64,000 bases of DNA, taken from positions 73,418,140 through 73,482,139 of the forward strand of contig CM055274.1 of the NCBI GenBank assembly GCA_029237695.1, read 5' to 3'. Under the pieces are notes generated by a model, which was given only the letters and a program-made list of their open reading frames with translations, ran no database searches and was not told the DNA's origin. How positions within the stretch are numbered: the stretch's first letter is position 1; every line of letters starts with the position of its first letter. Position numbers and translations under genes: made by a program. This DNA comes from Conchocele bisecta (taxonomy: Eukaryota > Mollusca > Bivalvia > Lucinida > Thyasiridae). This document shows, piece after piece, positions 9,873 to 20,646 of this stretch.

Positions 9873-10338
9873 ATCAAGGTGGGATCACGTGGTTTCCGAA
9901 CGGCATGACGTCATGTTTTTTAGATGTGTTTATAGTAGATTTCCTTTAATATCTTGCTAATGGAATTACATATTTTTATGAAATATACCGCAGCAAATGC
10001 GGTACACGTTGCCCTTTATTGTATAGGCGGCTTTAATCTCGTAATTATGTCGTTTTGACGAAGAATCGGTTTAATATTGTAAATGTAAAGATAAACTAGA
10101 GCACGTGAATGTAAGAAATAAACGGTACTCGATTCTTTGTGAAATTTATAAGTAATTGTAAAGAACTTTCAGAGCACCCATAAAACACATATGCCATCGT
10201 ATTTGGTGCGCTACATATCATCAAAAACCCGTCTGTTTGATAGGAAGATTTTAATGAAAGTCTACAGTAAAAATGACGTCACAGATTACGTCACGTCGGA
10301 AAATCGGGTTCGGAAACCACGTGATCATACACCTTGAT
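9873..10338. mobile_element. Family I element, copy 1
   Basis: Ends ATCAAGGTGGGATCACGTGG and CCACGTGATCATACACCTTGAT are inverted. The arms continue for about 10 bp (TTTCCGAACG against CGGGTTCGGAAA). The interior of about 400 bp is AT-rich, contains two TGACGTCA-like sites and has no open frame of note. The CACGTG in each end is shared with copies at 11879 and 29581. Confidence 0.75.
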
Positions 10339-10412
10339 AAGGGGCTGGTATAAACATATTTTATTAAATAATAATTTACATCAATTTAGGTATGCAAGCA
10401 ATGTAAGAGTAT

Positions 10413-10582
10413 TGGAACGAAATATTCCATGCGGGTACGAATTGTTAATTAGAGGAAACGAATTGTTATATCGTTGGAACGAAATGTTATTTCGAGGGAA
10501 CGAATTGTTAAATTAAGGATTTCGTGGGAATGAATGAATTAATAAAAAAAAATCCATGTCCCCTGCGGGGTTCCGTAGGAAT
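10413..10582. mobile_element. Family L element with 21-bp array, copy 2 (inverted)
   Basis: The array of CGAATTGTTATTTCGTGGGAA-type units (10413-10540) is followed by the conserved module in reverse orientation (GTCCCCTGCGGGGTTCCGTA, 10557-10576). Relative to the copy at 46617 it is on the opposite strand. Confidence 0.7.
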
Positions 10583-10739
10583 GAGAGTGAGGTCAATAAC
10601 CACACATATTGGTAAAGATGTCGATAAGGCATCACTCGTGTACGAAAGGGAAAAAACGAGTATTTCACATTAATCAAGAATGTCCATGTTTAATGGTTAC
10701 ATCTGTCGAGATAACGGCCCTCTTTCATAAACGTATCAC

Positions 10740-11003
10740 CTAATCTGTGACTGGAGAAATGGTGCTTATGAGTTTCGTGACCAGTGTAGTTCCTACTCAA
10801 ATGGTACATTATTATTGGTTTATTCACTCAGATCACATAGTTACTCACGTGGCCTGATAACGATCTATATTGCTTGTTAGAATGGCAGGTGTTTCATTGA
10901 TGGAATGGCGAACAGTGCAGATCCTGATCAGGATGCACAATATGAACTGGATCTACACTGGTTGCAAAACCGATAAGCCCCATTTCTCCAGTCACAGCCA
11001 CAT
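10740..11003. mobile_element. Family D element, copy 1
   Basis: The left end CTGTGACTGGAGAAATGG and right end CCATTTCTCCAGTCACAGCC are inverted. Interior markers: ACCAGTGTAGTTCCT, CACGTGGCCTGATAACGATC, and a central GATCCTGATCAGGATGCACA hairpin near 10920-10945. Non-coding. Confidence 0.75.
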
Positions 11004-11878
11004 ATAACACAGCAAGTCCTTGTTTGTCATTTCTCTTGGTTGAATTCACCGTTATAACATTGAACAATACGACGTATTTCAACTATCTTTGCAATTGAAA
11101 TTATCACTTAGCACACCCCATGCTATTCCTTGAATGTTCGTCTGTGGCAGAGGTGTGCTCTACTCGCAGCGCCAATAATTGAGTCCGTGCGTGAGATTTT
11201 CCACTTCTCCGTAATTCGTCGATTATTAGTTCCGAAAATTTACGATAGTTTCCGCAATGGACGTCGGAATCTGGCGAAAATTGTAGAGCACGCGTGAAAT
11301 GCTATTTCACATATGCAATGATATTTACATCAACTTTCAGCGTTATTTACAAAAGCGATCAAATAAATTCGAAACGCATTTCCAAATACTCGAAATAATA
11401 CAATACTTTCCGGAAATTGACGAAAATAATATATATATAATATATTAATAATATGCGAGTGGTGTAGTAATTTCATCAACTTTCGACATAATTTACAACA
11501 GATATCGCATATTCCCGAACTCCATTTCGGAAATTTCTCATACCCTGGCGCATAATCGCTTCGGCGCGCCGAGATCCTGGCATTCTGCTACGGTGCTGAT
11601 TGCTTGATAATGGTAAAAACTCCACGGAGTAGAAAAAAGAGGAATTGGCAGAAATCCGGTTGTAATAATAATATATGTATGTGTTTATTGGATGCAGAAA
11701 CATTCGACATCAGCATAAATAAATTGCTACTGCGCTGAGCGGCATTTGTAGAACCATTTCAGGAGTATCGATGATGAATCTATCATAGCGTTTGCAGAAA
11801 GGAACAAGCGCAGTAAAACTTTCTGGTGGTTCGTGTTTCGCGATTATCATGGTTCTTTTGACTTTGTATTGTCTAGTA
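11004..11878. other. Unassigned 870 bp
   Basis: No gene recognised. Degenerate copies of the TTTCAACGTCATTTACA motif occur at about 11333-11350 and 11478-11494. An (AT)n tract lies at about 11430-11450. Frames of 74-75 codons overlap it without recognisable domains. Confidence 0.4.
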
Positions 11879-12318
11879 ACCAAGGTGCATGATCACGTGG
11901 TTATAACAACAACAACAGTGGCTGAAAGTGTTGAAATCTTGAAAGTATTATTTGATATTTTCCTTAATATGAAACGTATTTTGATGAAATATGGCGCAGC
12001 AAACGCGTCTACATGAGCTGCATTTGGTGGTCTAGGGAGTTTGGCACAGCCTTATTTCGTTTTTGCGAAGAATCGATTTCCGTGTCGGAGACACGGAAAT
12101 CGATTCTTCGCAACAACGACAGAAGTTTGGGCGAAAATACAGAGACCACCCAATGCAGCTTAACAAGACGCGTTTGCTGCGCCATATTTCATAAAAATCC
12201 GTTACTTAATAAGGACACTATAAAAGAATACGTACTTTGAATCAGATGGATTCTGGAAATGTTCTGGATTCTGGAAACGTGTTGTTGTTGTTAGTACCAC
12301 GTGACCATACACCTTGGT
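11879..12318. mobile_element. Family I element, copy 2, with long internal hairpin
   Basis: Ends ACCAAGGTGCATGATCACGT and ...CACGTGACCATACACCTTGGT. The interior is a hairpin pairing about 11985-12085 with about 12087-12195 (ATGGCGCAGCAAACGCGTCT with AGACGCGTTTGCTGCGCCAT; centre CCGTGTCGGAGACACGG at about 12078-12094). Open frames of 74-75 codons are hairpin artefacts. The inverted relative at 29581 shares the interior. Confidence 0.8.
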
Positions 12319-12333
12319 AACTGCAAACGGCGT

Positions 12334-12470
12334 TGATCCAGATGAACCGGCTCGTAACGAGCCGTCTCATCAGGATCTACACCGTTTGTGGATATTTCCC
12401 GAATTGTATAACTGGAATAGTCTGAGCAGTAATATGGAAATATTCATGCCAGTTACTTTGTGGTGTTATA
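12334..12470. mobile_element. Family K piggyBac-like MITE, partial copy
   Basis: The central palindrome GGCTCGTAACGAGCCGTCTC is followed by ATCTACACCGTTTG and ATGCCAGTTACTTTGTGGTG. Both TTAA-CCCTTT ends are lost or unrecognisable. Confidence 0.55.
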
Positions 12471-13255
12471 GTTCACAGGTAGAGTCATAGGTTAATAAAA
12501 CGTGGGTGTTAAAATCGTTAAAACATTCTAATTATGTTTAGAAGCTAGTAGAAAGTCAAAGAAATAAAATTGTCATGAAACCCAAAAAAAATCGTCTCTT
12601 TTCTGGCGAGTTAAGAATTAAGAAAGGAACGATATTTTGAGCGCTAAGGAACTGTGATTTAAAGGCATACATTTACTCTTCATTCGGGCCAATGGAACGG
12701 AGTTTAACGCTCCTAAATATCATTTATACTCAGCATAGAAACGAAGGAACGATATCCAAGGTACTGGAGTAATAGTTTCTACGAGGCATTGAGGCGAAGA
12801 GATGAAATGTCCCTAACAAGCCAGCATAGTGTTGTATGTGTTGTGCGAGGTTGAAAAACAAACTAATCACAGCTGCCTCAGTGGGTCGTTTATTCTTCCG
12901 TCAAAGACTGCTCTTTATTCCATAAGTCGGTGTGATTGGTGAGAAAAGAAACGAACGTAGGGCATAGTTGAATGTATAACCAGTTTCTTCGATGTTATCA
13001 TGGTTATCAGTCGCCAATCCTGCTTATATTTCCGACGCGTATATTCCCAATGTTACTATGAACTGGCAAACGGTTAATAAACATCAGAAAATAAATAAAT
13101 AAATCACCAAGAATACGTCTGTATCTGTTTTCTACGAAAATGAAATGGCCACCCGGATTAAAGTGATTTACTACGTCAGACTTTCAAGCAAACTGTCCTA
13201 AATTGCTCCAATGTTGAAGTAATTCAGATACTCCGTCACATTATACATGTATGTA
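12471..13255. other. Unassigned 785 bp
   Basis: No repeat family or gene recognised. It ends in TA, the duplication flank of the family J element. Confidence 0.4.
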
Positions 13256-13822
13256 CTGTCTGTTTCACGAAAGCTGCCCACATTTTACGGCCATGTTAAC
13301 AATTCAAAAACAATATTTTTTTTGATAATAATAAATTAAAGGAAAATTTAACAATGAGCCTTCTTTTTATTTTGTGAAATTTGGTGAAATATTTATTTTA
13401 TTGCGAAAAAACAATATCCCCATGTTAAATCCCCATAGACATCTTCACAGAGTGAAGATGTCTATGGGGATTTAACATGGTGACATTTTTTAGAATTTCA
13501 GAAATACTGGACCGATTTTCAAAATTTAACTTTTGTTTTCTTAGTTAGATAATTTCCAAGATATCTAGCCAGGTTTTGGAGTCAATTTCCAAAATTTATC
13601 GTTTTTTGACTCCTCCCACACTCCTCTACCTCTTTTCCCCCATGTTAAATTCCCATAGACAAATCAATTTTTCGTAATAAAACCAATATTTGACCAAATT
13701 TCACGAAATAAAAAGAAGGCTCATTCTTAAATTTTCCTTTAATTTAATATTATCGAAAAAAATATTGTTTTTGAATTGTTTATATGGCCGTAAAATTTGG
13801 GCAGCTTTCGTGAAACAGACAG
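13256..13822. mobile_element. Family J element, copy 1, TA duplication
   Basis: 567 bp bounded by CTGTCTGTTTCACGAAAGCT and its complement, with TA on each side (13254-13255, 13823-13824). The arms stay inverted for about 150 bp (TTTTACGGCCAT, AAACAATATTTTT, GAGCCTTCTTTTTATTTTGT). An internal hairpin at about 13417-13482 repeats CCCCATGTTAAATCCCCATA. Non-coding. TA target and long inverted arms suggest a Tc1/mariner-type MITE. Confidence 0.8.
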
Positions 13823-13839
13823 TAATTCAGTAGTTGTTT

Positions 13840-14057
13840 AGCCGGTTTGTTTGAAAAAGTCCCGGCTATTGGATTGGCGAAAGCCAGGCGGGCGGGCGGA
13901 CGGACGAACGGCGGGCGTTGGCGTCTTAGGCCATCTTAGGCCACTAACAGTTGTCACTTTCAATCGTGGTCATAATAACCAAATATCTGTTTTCCAAGTG
14001 TCTATGCCTTGAAGAAAACCCGGCCTTCGTGGCTTTACCTCGTCTACTGTCTTATTT
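13840..14057. mobile_element. Family M element, internally deleted copy
   Basis: The left part GGCTATTGGATTGGCGAAAG with GGGCGGGCGGACGGACG is the same as at 56030-56105. The right part CCAAGTGTCTATGCCTTGAA...GGCCTTCGTGGCTTTACCTCG matches 56930-56995. The roughly 750-bp middle of the longer copy is absent. Confidence 0.7.
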
Positions 14058-14745
14058 AGCAACCCAGGTTTTGATCATATACATGTATTATACATAATTG
14101 ACATTACATGCATAATAATAATATGTTTATCACTCAACGTAAATGACCTACAAATGTAAAAGTGCACCTTTAAAGTTCTTAATCTTCATTTCTACGCGGC
14201 GAAGGAAAGTACTCGAAATCAGGCATTTTGATTGCCCGATACTGAGCTTAGCTCAGCCTCGACCAATCAAAATGCCTGATTTCGTGCACGAGAATGGGAT
14301 CCATGCTCAGAAGTTTTAATAATCTCGGGCTCTGTTCTGGGTAGTTGCCGGAAGTAACTCTGCAAGACTGGTGCACCGTTCGTAACATACGGACGACACG
14401 GGAGTAACTGCCCGTAATTAGATTCTAGGCTGGTGTTCATTTCCAATTGTGACGGTGCGACTGTTCCCCTGCGTGCCAGGGATTTATCTGGAATTCCAGG
14501 TAGCTGAACTTCATAAAGAAACATTTGCCCGTCTTTGATGACTGTTCATCAAGCGGTGTACAAGTGCTGACGTATTTACAATGGGATCAGACATACCGAC
14601 GGCTGCGAGGTGCGTGTGTGTTCCAAGGCTATGGCAAGGTACTGGAATTACCGCAAATGGCCAGTACTGTTTATGTATATATTCCGTAAATGTCGTTGAA
14701 AATACTTGTCATTTGTGAAGACGGAGAAGCAATGGTGGATTCCAG
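14058..14745. other. Unassigned, with a 72-bp hairpin
   Basis: A hairpin at 14214-14285 pairs CGAAATCAGGCATTTTGATTG with its exact complement around a GCTTAGCTCAGC centre. The rest, including an 85-codon minus-strand frame (14267-14524), is unrecognised. A dispersed AAATGTCGTTGAAAATAC motif lies at about 14687-14705. Confidence 0.45.
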
Positions 14746-14932
14746 TGGGCCGTTTCACTAAATTTCGTACGACTAAAATATTCGTAAATGCAAAATTATG
14801 ATAGTCTGTAAATTTCACATTAACAATGTTTTCTTATGAAAAAGTATTTCATCCATCAATTTAAATTTCCAGACGGACCTAAATTGGCACTTACGAACAG
14901 TTCAGTCGTACGAAGTTTAGTGAAACGTGCCC
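14746..14932. mobile_element. Family B MITE, copy 6, centre deleted
   Basis: The outer arms GGGCCGTTTCACTAAATTTC and ...GTTTAGTGAAACGTGCCC are intact. The central GCATAGGCTGC palindrome is replaced by ATGAAAAAGTATTTC. Exact CAG duplications at 14743-14745 and 14933-14935. Confidence 0.8.
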
Positions 14933-14954
14933 CAGAGCCGGGTCAATATATCAC

Positions 14955-15080
14955 ATACGCACACGCACGCGCGCACGTACGCACGCACGCACGCACGCAC
15001 GCACGCACGATCATTTACTCTCTCTCTGTTTCTCCACCTCTCTCGTTCTCACTCTCGGTACCTCTCTTTCTTTCTCATTC
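14955..15080. repeat. (CACG)n microsatellite and CT-rich tract
   Basis: CACGCACG repeats at about 14960-15010 are followed by a CTCTCT-rich stretch to about 15080. The open frames across both (including a 106-codon one) are repeat artefacts. Confidence 0.85.
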
Positions 15081-15156
15081 TGTCTCCGATGATATTTTCG
15101 TATCTGTCGCTCTATCCAGACCGTATTACACAATGAAGCCCCACCGTCAGTCTTAA

Positions 15157-15395
15157 CCCTTTCAACCCTAAGGAACTGGAATGGACTGTGATATGCTAAT
15201 GTTCCGACCAATCCAATGGTCACAAAATTATTTTCAGATTCGTCCATTTATGAAAAGGGGGTGTTTTTGTTCTAAGAAATATTAAAATTACTTTCAAAAA
15301 GTGCAGATCCTGATGAGACGGCTCGTTACGAGCCGGCTCATCTGGATCTGCACTTTTTGCATAAACCGCTATAGCGGGATTTCGGGTTCAAAGGG
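15157..15395. mobile_element. Family K piggyBac-like MITE, copy with intact TTAA
   Basis: Exact TTAA at 15153-15156 and 15396-15399. Ends CCCTTTCAACCC and ...TTCAAAGGG are inverted. The central palindrome GACGGCTCGTTACGAGCCGG lies at about 15316-15336, flanked by GTGCAGATCCTGATGA and TCATCTGGATCTGCAC. TTAA duplication with CCCTTT ends fits piggyBac-type elements. No transposase. Confidence 0.8.
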
Positions 15396-15946
15396 TTAAC
15401 ATGTCTTGAAGGGAACATACACTAGAATTACAATGCAACCTCTCTAAACTAGCCACCCTCGGAAATTCCCAGGATGACCCCGTTCATCGGGGTTCCATTA
15501 TCTAAATTTCGTGAGAGTAATATTTGCATAATATTTATAATTCTGATTAATGATTTAGTGAACGTTTAAATATATTAATGCAAAACCTAGGCAGCCATTC
15601 TCAATGTGTTATCTAGAAGTTGCCAATAGCAACAAAACCTTAAATTAATTTTACAGACTGGTATGCGGATTAACGCAAAAAACGTAATTACTTGAGGAGA
15701 TTATCGCATTTCTGAATTAGTTTTCAGGGTATGAAGATTGTATTGATTTTACGTAAATGACGTCAAATATTTATGAACAAACAATAGGAGTGAACAGTTA
15801 ACTATTCTATTTATTTCAATCCATTATAAATTCATGAGCTCACTAAACCGAACAATCAACAAATGTTTACGAATTTCAATACAGCATGTCCGACTGTACC
15901 GGTCGTTGATCCATGTGTTACCTACATGCTGTGCTTGTTGCATGTA
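15396..15946. other. Unassigned, with a solo family C end
   Basis: A degenerate C end (CAATGCAACCTCTCTAAACT) lies at about 15431-15475. The rest is AT-rich with no recognised feature. Confidence 0.45.
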
Positions 15947-16470
15947 CTGTCTGTTCCACGTTTTGCTGCCGACGAACATTTGGCCATTAACCACATTAAA
16001 TCTAAAACATATTTAAAAGTAAGTACTTTTTTTATCAATAAAAATTATTTGATGAAATTCCATCAAATATTGATTTTATTGCGAAAAAACGATTTTCCTA
16101 TGGGAATTTAACATGGGGGCTAAAAATAGATTTTTTTTAAATATTTTTTTTATTTGTGGACCGATTTTCAAAATCTAACTTCTGTTTTCTTACTTATATC
16201 ATTTTCAAGCTACCTCGCCAGGTTTCGGAGTCAATTTCCAAAAATTTCGGAAAGTTCAAAGTTCAAAAGGTTTTGGAAATTTACTCCCCATGTTAAATTC
16301 CCATTTTTTTGCAATAAAATCAATATTTTATGGAATTTTATGAAATCATTTTTTTTGGGGATGGTGACTTTTTTGTTATTGTTGAAAAAGTACATCACTT
16401 TCAAATATTTTTTAGATTTAATGTGTTTAATGGCCAAATGTTCGTCGGCAGCAAAACGTGGAACAGACAG
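15947..16470. mobile_element. Family J element, copy 2 (diverged subfamily)
   Basis: Ends CTGTCTGTTCCACGTTTTGC and its complement, with TA flanks (15945-15946, 16471-16472). The arms stay inverted for about 95 bp (GACGAACATTTGGCCATTAA) and then share CCCATGTTAAATTCCCAT and ACCGATTTTCAAAATCTAAC with the other J copies. 524 bp. The 92-123 codon frames here are arm artefacts. Confidence 0.75.
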
Positions 16471-16660
16471 TAGTTTCAAAATAACATCTGAACACATTAA
16501 ATTATCCACAAATGCAACATGGTAAACACATATATTAATCAGAATAGCTGTTCATAATTGAGCGCACACTGATATGCTTTGGCGCTCTCATCTGCGCATA
16601 ATCGATGTACTTGGATTACATTGGCAGCTTTTTATTTCGGGCACCCTTGAGGGGACACAG

Positions 16661-17248
16661 CAGGGTATCGGGTTTGCAGGTTCCACGGTACTATAATATA
16701 ACTTCTAAATCCAGGGTGTCCGGTTTACAGGTTCCACGGTACTATAATATAACTTCTAAATCCAGGGTGTCCGGTTTACAGGTTCCACCGGTACTTATTA
16801 ATAAACTTCTAAATCCCAGGGTGATCCGGTTTGACAGGTTCCACGGTACGTATAATATAAATTCTTCTAAATCCAGGGTATCGGGTTTACAGGTTCCACG
16901 GTACTATAATATAACTTCTAAATCCAGGGTGTCCGGTTTACAGGTTCCACGGTACTATAATATAACTTCTAAATCCAGGGTGTCGGTTTAAACAGGTTTC
17001 CTCGGGTACATATTAATTCTAAATCCAGGGTTCCGGTTTACAGGTTCCACGGTATATAATATAACTTCTAAATCCAAGGGTCGGGAGGGTTGGTCCGGTT
17101 TACTGGTTCCACGGTTCACGGGTACTATAATATAACTTCTAAATCCAGGGTATCCGGTTTACAGGTTCCACGGTACTTTAATATAACTTCTAAATCCAGG
17201 GTATCGGGTTTACAGGTTCCACGGTACAATAATATAACTTCTAAATCG
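16661..17248. repeat. 51-bp minisatellite built from a family C end
   Basis: About 11.5 tandem units of 51 bp, GGTTCCACGGTACTATAATA followed by TAACTTCTAAATCCAGGGTG and TCCGGTTTACA. The portion GGGTGTCCGGTTTACAGGTTCCAC matches the right half of family C hairpins (GGGTGTCCGGTTTAGAGAGG, then TTCCACTG) except for a small gap. Some units near 16790-16870 and 16985-17110 carry extra bases. Because 51 is a multiple of three, a 17-residue periodic frame appears; it is not a gene. Confidence 0.9.
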
Positions 17249-17328
17249 GACATGCAGGCAACATAGGGTTAATGTCGCTGTAATTGATCCACTCAACGTC
17301 TCAAACCGGACACACTGGGAGGTCCCTA

Positions 17329-17397
17329 CAGTGGAACATCTCCAAACCGGACACCCTGGGGACCTCCCAGGGTGTCCGGTTTGGAGATGTTCCACTG
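17329..17397. mobile_element. Family C 69-bp hairpin MITE, perfect
   Basis: CAGTGGAACATCTCCAAACC and its complement surround a GGGGACCTCC centre. TA lies at 17327-17328 and 17398-17399. The two arms match base for base, suggesting recent insertion or hairpin-mediated conversion. Confidence 0.88.
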
Positions 17398-17741
17398 TAA
17401 ATCAGACATGTGAGCACTGCATGACACATTCTAGAGCTTTGCAATCATGAAACGTCATTGTAATCAGAGATACATAACAGCGAAACACATCTAAGGTAAA
17501 CATCTACATTTTCCCGAGTGTCGTGTTTAGAGGGCTTCCACTCTATACGGTTGAATCTCTCTAAACCAGGTACCATTGTGTCGGGTTTATTCCAGTGCAC
17601 GATATGATAACATCTCTAAACAGGACACCCAAGAACATTTTGTTAACTTCACAGCATGTTATCACTAATGACAATGAATGTTCATATAATTACAAAACAC
17701 TCAAACATATCTTACTTAGAGTCCTCATAAATCTTAACTGT
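17398..17741. other. Short stretch between two family C elements
   Basis: Scattered partial C-like ends (GGTTGAATCTCTCTAAACC at about 17549) and otherwise unassigned DNA. Confidence 0.4.
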
Positions 17742-17810
17742 AGTGCAAGCTCTGTAATCCGGACACCCTGGGGACCTCCCAGGGTGTCCGGTTTAGAGAG
17801 GTTGCACTTT
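17742..17810. mobile_element. Family C hairpin MITE at the head of a minisatellite
   Basis: AGTGCAAGCTCTGTAATCCG at the left pairs imperfectly with ...GGTTTAGAGAGGTTGCACTT. The centre is GGACACCCTGGGGACCTCCC. Its right arm plus the adjoining 40-50 bp is the first unit of the array that follows. Confidence 0.75.
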
Positions 17811-18810
17811 ACTACAAGTGGGGTCTATCGTGGAGATAGATGTATTTGAATATTGGTGTATTTGGGGACCGCCCAGGGTGTCCGGGTTAGAGAGGTTACA
17901 CTGTACTACCAGTAGGGTATAACGTGGATATATGTGTATTTGAATGTTGATGTATTTGGGGACCTCCCAGGGTGTCCGGATTAGAGAGGTTTCACTGTAC
18001 TACCAGTAGGGTATAACGCGGAGATATGTGTATTTGAATGTTGATGTATTTGGGGGAACCTCCGGGTTTTCCGGTTTTGGAGGGTTTACTATTACTACCT
18101 GTAAGGGTTATAACGCGGAGAATATGTGTATTTGAATGTTTGGATGTATTTGGGGAACTCCCCAGGGTGTCCGGATTAGTGAGGTTTTCACTGTACTACC
18201 AGTAGGGTATTAACGCGGAGATTGTGTATTTGAATTGTTGATGTATTTGGGGGACCTTCCCAGGGGTGTCCGGAATTTAGAAGAGGTTTTCACTGTATAC
18301 CAGTTAGGGATAACGCGGAGATATGTGTATTTGAATGTTGATGTATTTGGGGACCTCCCAGGGTGTCCGGATTAGAGAGGTTTCACTATACTACCAGTAG
18401 GGTATAACGTGGATATATGTGTATTTGAATGTTGATGTATTTGGGGACCTCCCTGACCTGTGTCCCGGATAGAGAGGGGTTTCACTCACATAGGGTATAA
18501 CGTGGATATATGTGTATTTGAATGTTGATGTATTTGGGGACCTCCCAGGGTGTCCGGATTAGAGAGGTTTCACTATACTACCAGTAGGGTATAACGCGGA
18601 GATATGTGTATTTGAATGTTGATGTATTTGGGGACCTCCCAGGGTGTCCGGATTAGAGAGGTCTCACTGTACTACCAGTAGGGTATAACGTGGATATATG
18701 TGTATTTGAATGTTGATGTATTTGGGGACCTCCCAGGGTGTCCGGATTAGAGAGGTTACACTGTACTACGAGTCGAGTCTAACGCGGAGATAGATGTATT
18801 TCCAAGACAT
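17762..18810. repeat. 94-bp minisatellite seeded by a family C element
   Basis: About 11 tandem units of about 94 bp. Each has GGGGACCTCCCAGGGTGTCC and GGATTAGAGAGGTTTCACTG from the transposon, then ACTACCAGTAGGGTATAACG and TGTATTTGAATGTTGATGTA from flanking DNA. Units at about 18040-18300 and 18450-18490 are peppered with single-base insertions in homopolymers (GGGGGAACC, GGGGTGTCC), unlike the clean units on either side. Confidence 0.92.
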
Positions 18811-19161
18811 CAAAGCGGAAACATGTGTGGAATAGCACTGAGGGAAAGCTATTCCCAGAACAGAACAGCTTATCTAAACATTGCTTAAAGTTCCGATTAA
18901 CGCACAAAACGTTATGAGGAAGCATTTTTATGTTTTTTCCCTGACGTCATCGTTTCCCTGGTAACCTCTTAGTTCGTGTCTAGACCAATGTAAGTGGAGC
19001 GCAGGTAACTGGGGTAGATTCGGTGCATCCGTGTCCCTTCTACTTTCATCCCGAGATTTGGTTGTTGAGCATTCATTAGGAACCGTGTGCTCTTCATTAT
19101 GTGCTGATTGTCTGAATGTCTCAAATGTGCAATGTCGCGTTTTTTTATTTATGTACTGACA
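18811..19161. other. Unassigned 350 bp
   Basis: No feature recognised. Confidence 0.4.
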
Positions 19162-19630
19162 TGTGGCTGTGGCTGGAGAAATGGGGATGATGGGTTTTGC
19201 GAGCAGTGTAGATCCAGCTCAGACTGTGCATCAGGATCTGCATTGTTGGCCATTCCATTAATGAAACACTCGCCGTCCTTCTGACAAGAAACATAGATCG
19301 TAATCTGGGGGCCGTTTCACTAAACATCGTACGACTAAAATGTTCGTAAGTGCAAAATTATGACAATTTCACATTAACAACGTTTTCTTGTAAACATTGA
19401 TTGGATTTACATTTATTGAGCATAGGCTGCATATGCAGCCTATACTCAATAAATGTAAATCCATCAATTGAAATTTCCAGACGATTCTAGATTTGCACTT
19501 ACGAACATTTTAGTCTTACGAAGTTTATTGAAACGGCCCTGCAGATCAGGTCGTACAGGAGTACGCTATTGAATCAGGAGCTACACTGGTAACAAACACC
19601 ATAATCCCCATTTCTGCAGTCACAGCCACA
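19162..19630. mobile_element. Family D element, copy 2, interrupted by a B element
   Basis: Ends TGTGGCTGTGGCTGGAGAAA and TTTCTGCAGTCACAGCCACA. The interior has GATCCAGCTCAGACTGTGCA, CATTCCATTAATGAAACACTC and, after the inserted B copy (19308-19538), ATCAGGAGCTACACTGGTAA. Without the insertion it would be about 235-240 bp, near the length of other D copies. Confidence 0.8.
19308..19538. mobile_element. Family B MITE, copy 7, nested in a D element
   Basis: GGGGCCGTTTCACTAAACAT to ...TATTGAAACGGCC, with the central GGCTGCATATGCAGCC palindrome intact. CTG at 19305-19307 and 19539-19541 is an exact target duplication. Confidence 0.88.
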
Positions 19631-19798
19631 AATGACCTATATTAACCAAAGTGACAGTTTATATGATCAAATTCCAATGAATTTGTGTCCTATTCTGCTC
19701 TATGTAATAGCATATACTGTGATAAATAAGACGGATAATTTGACAAAGAATACCATCGATCACGGTTTCCGGAATCACTATTTGCTTACTGTCTTGTC

Positions 19799-20333
19799 TC
19801 ACGAAAGCTACCCAAATTTTACGGCTATCTAAAAAATGCAAAAACAATATTTGTTTGGATCATATTAAATTTTATCAAAATTTAAGAATGAGCCTTCTTT
19901 TTATTTTGTGAAATGTGGTAAAATATTGATTTTATTACGAAAAATGTCTATGGGAATTTAACATGGGGGAAAAGGAGGTGGAGAAGCTGGGGGAAGAGTA
20001 AAAAAATAAATAAAATGGAATTTGACTCCGAAACCGGGATAGATAAATTGGGTTTAATCTAACTTAGAAAACAAACTTTAAATTTTGAAAATAGGTCCGG
20101 TATTTTTAAAATTCGAAAAATGTCCCTATGTTAAATCCCCATAGACATCTTCACTCTGTGAATATGTCTATGGGGATTTACCATGGGGAAATTGTTTTTT
20201 TCGCAATAAAATCAATATTTAACCAAATTTCACGAAATAAATTCTTAAATTTTATTTAATATTATCGAAAACAAATATTGTTTTTGCATTGTTTATAAAG
20301 TCGTAATATTTGGGCAGGTTTCGTGAAACAGAG
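19799..20333. mobile_element. Family J element, copy 3
   Basis: Ends CTGTCTTGTCTCACGAAAGC and ...GTTTCGTGAAACAGAG, with TA at 19797-19798 and 20334-20335. It shares GAGCCTTCTTTTTATTTTGT and a CCCCATAGACATCTTCA hairpin (about 20116-20185) with copy 1. 535 bp. Confidence 0.78.
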
Positions 20334-20386
20334 TAGTTGTAACACTGTATTACATATAGGCATATTTTATCCTAGACATACATAAC

Positions 20387-20646
20387 TGTGGCTGTGACTG
20401 GAGAAATGGGGCTTATGTGCTTTGTTGCCAGTGTAGTTCCTGAAGAAATAGCACACACATGTAGCCTGATAACGATCTATATTGCGTGTTAGAAGCATGA
20501 CGAGAAGATAGATGCATGTGTCATGCAGTGCTCACATAAAGTAGCGAACAGTGCAAAATCCTGTTCAGTATGTGCAGATGCACATGCTGATATGGATATA
20601 CACAGGTCGCAAAACACATATGCCCTATTTCCCCAGTCACAGCCAC
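20387..20646. mobile_element. Family D element, copy 3
   Basis: TGTGGCTGTGACTGGAGAAA...CCCCAGTCACAGCCACA. Interior markers CAGTGTAGTTCCTGAAGAAA, AGCCTGATAACGATCTATAT and a degenerate central hairpin CCTGTTCAGTATGTGCAGAT are in the usual order. About 260 bp. Confidence 0.8.

Noticed and set aside
16605..16991. 128-codon frame with 17-residue repeats as a repeat protein
   Set aside because: The period is just the 51-bp minisatellite, which is a multiple of three; indels elsewhere in the array break the frame.
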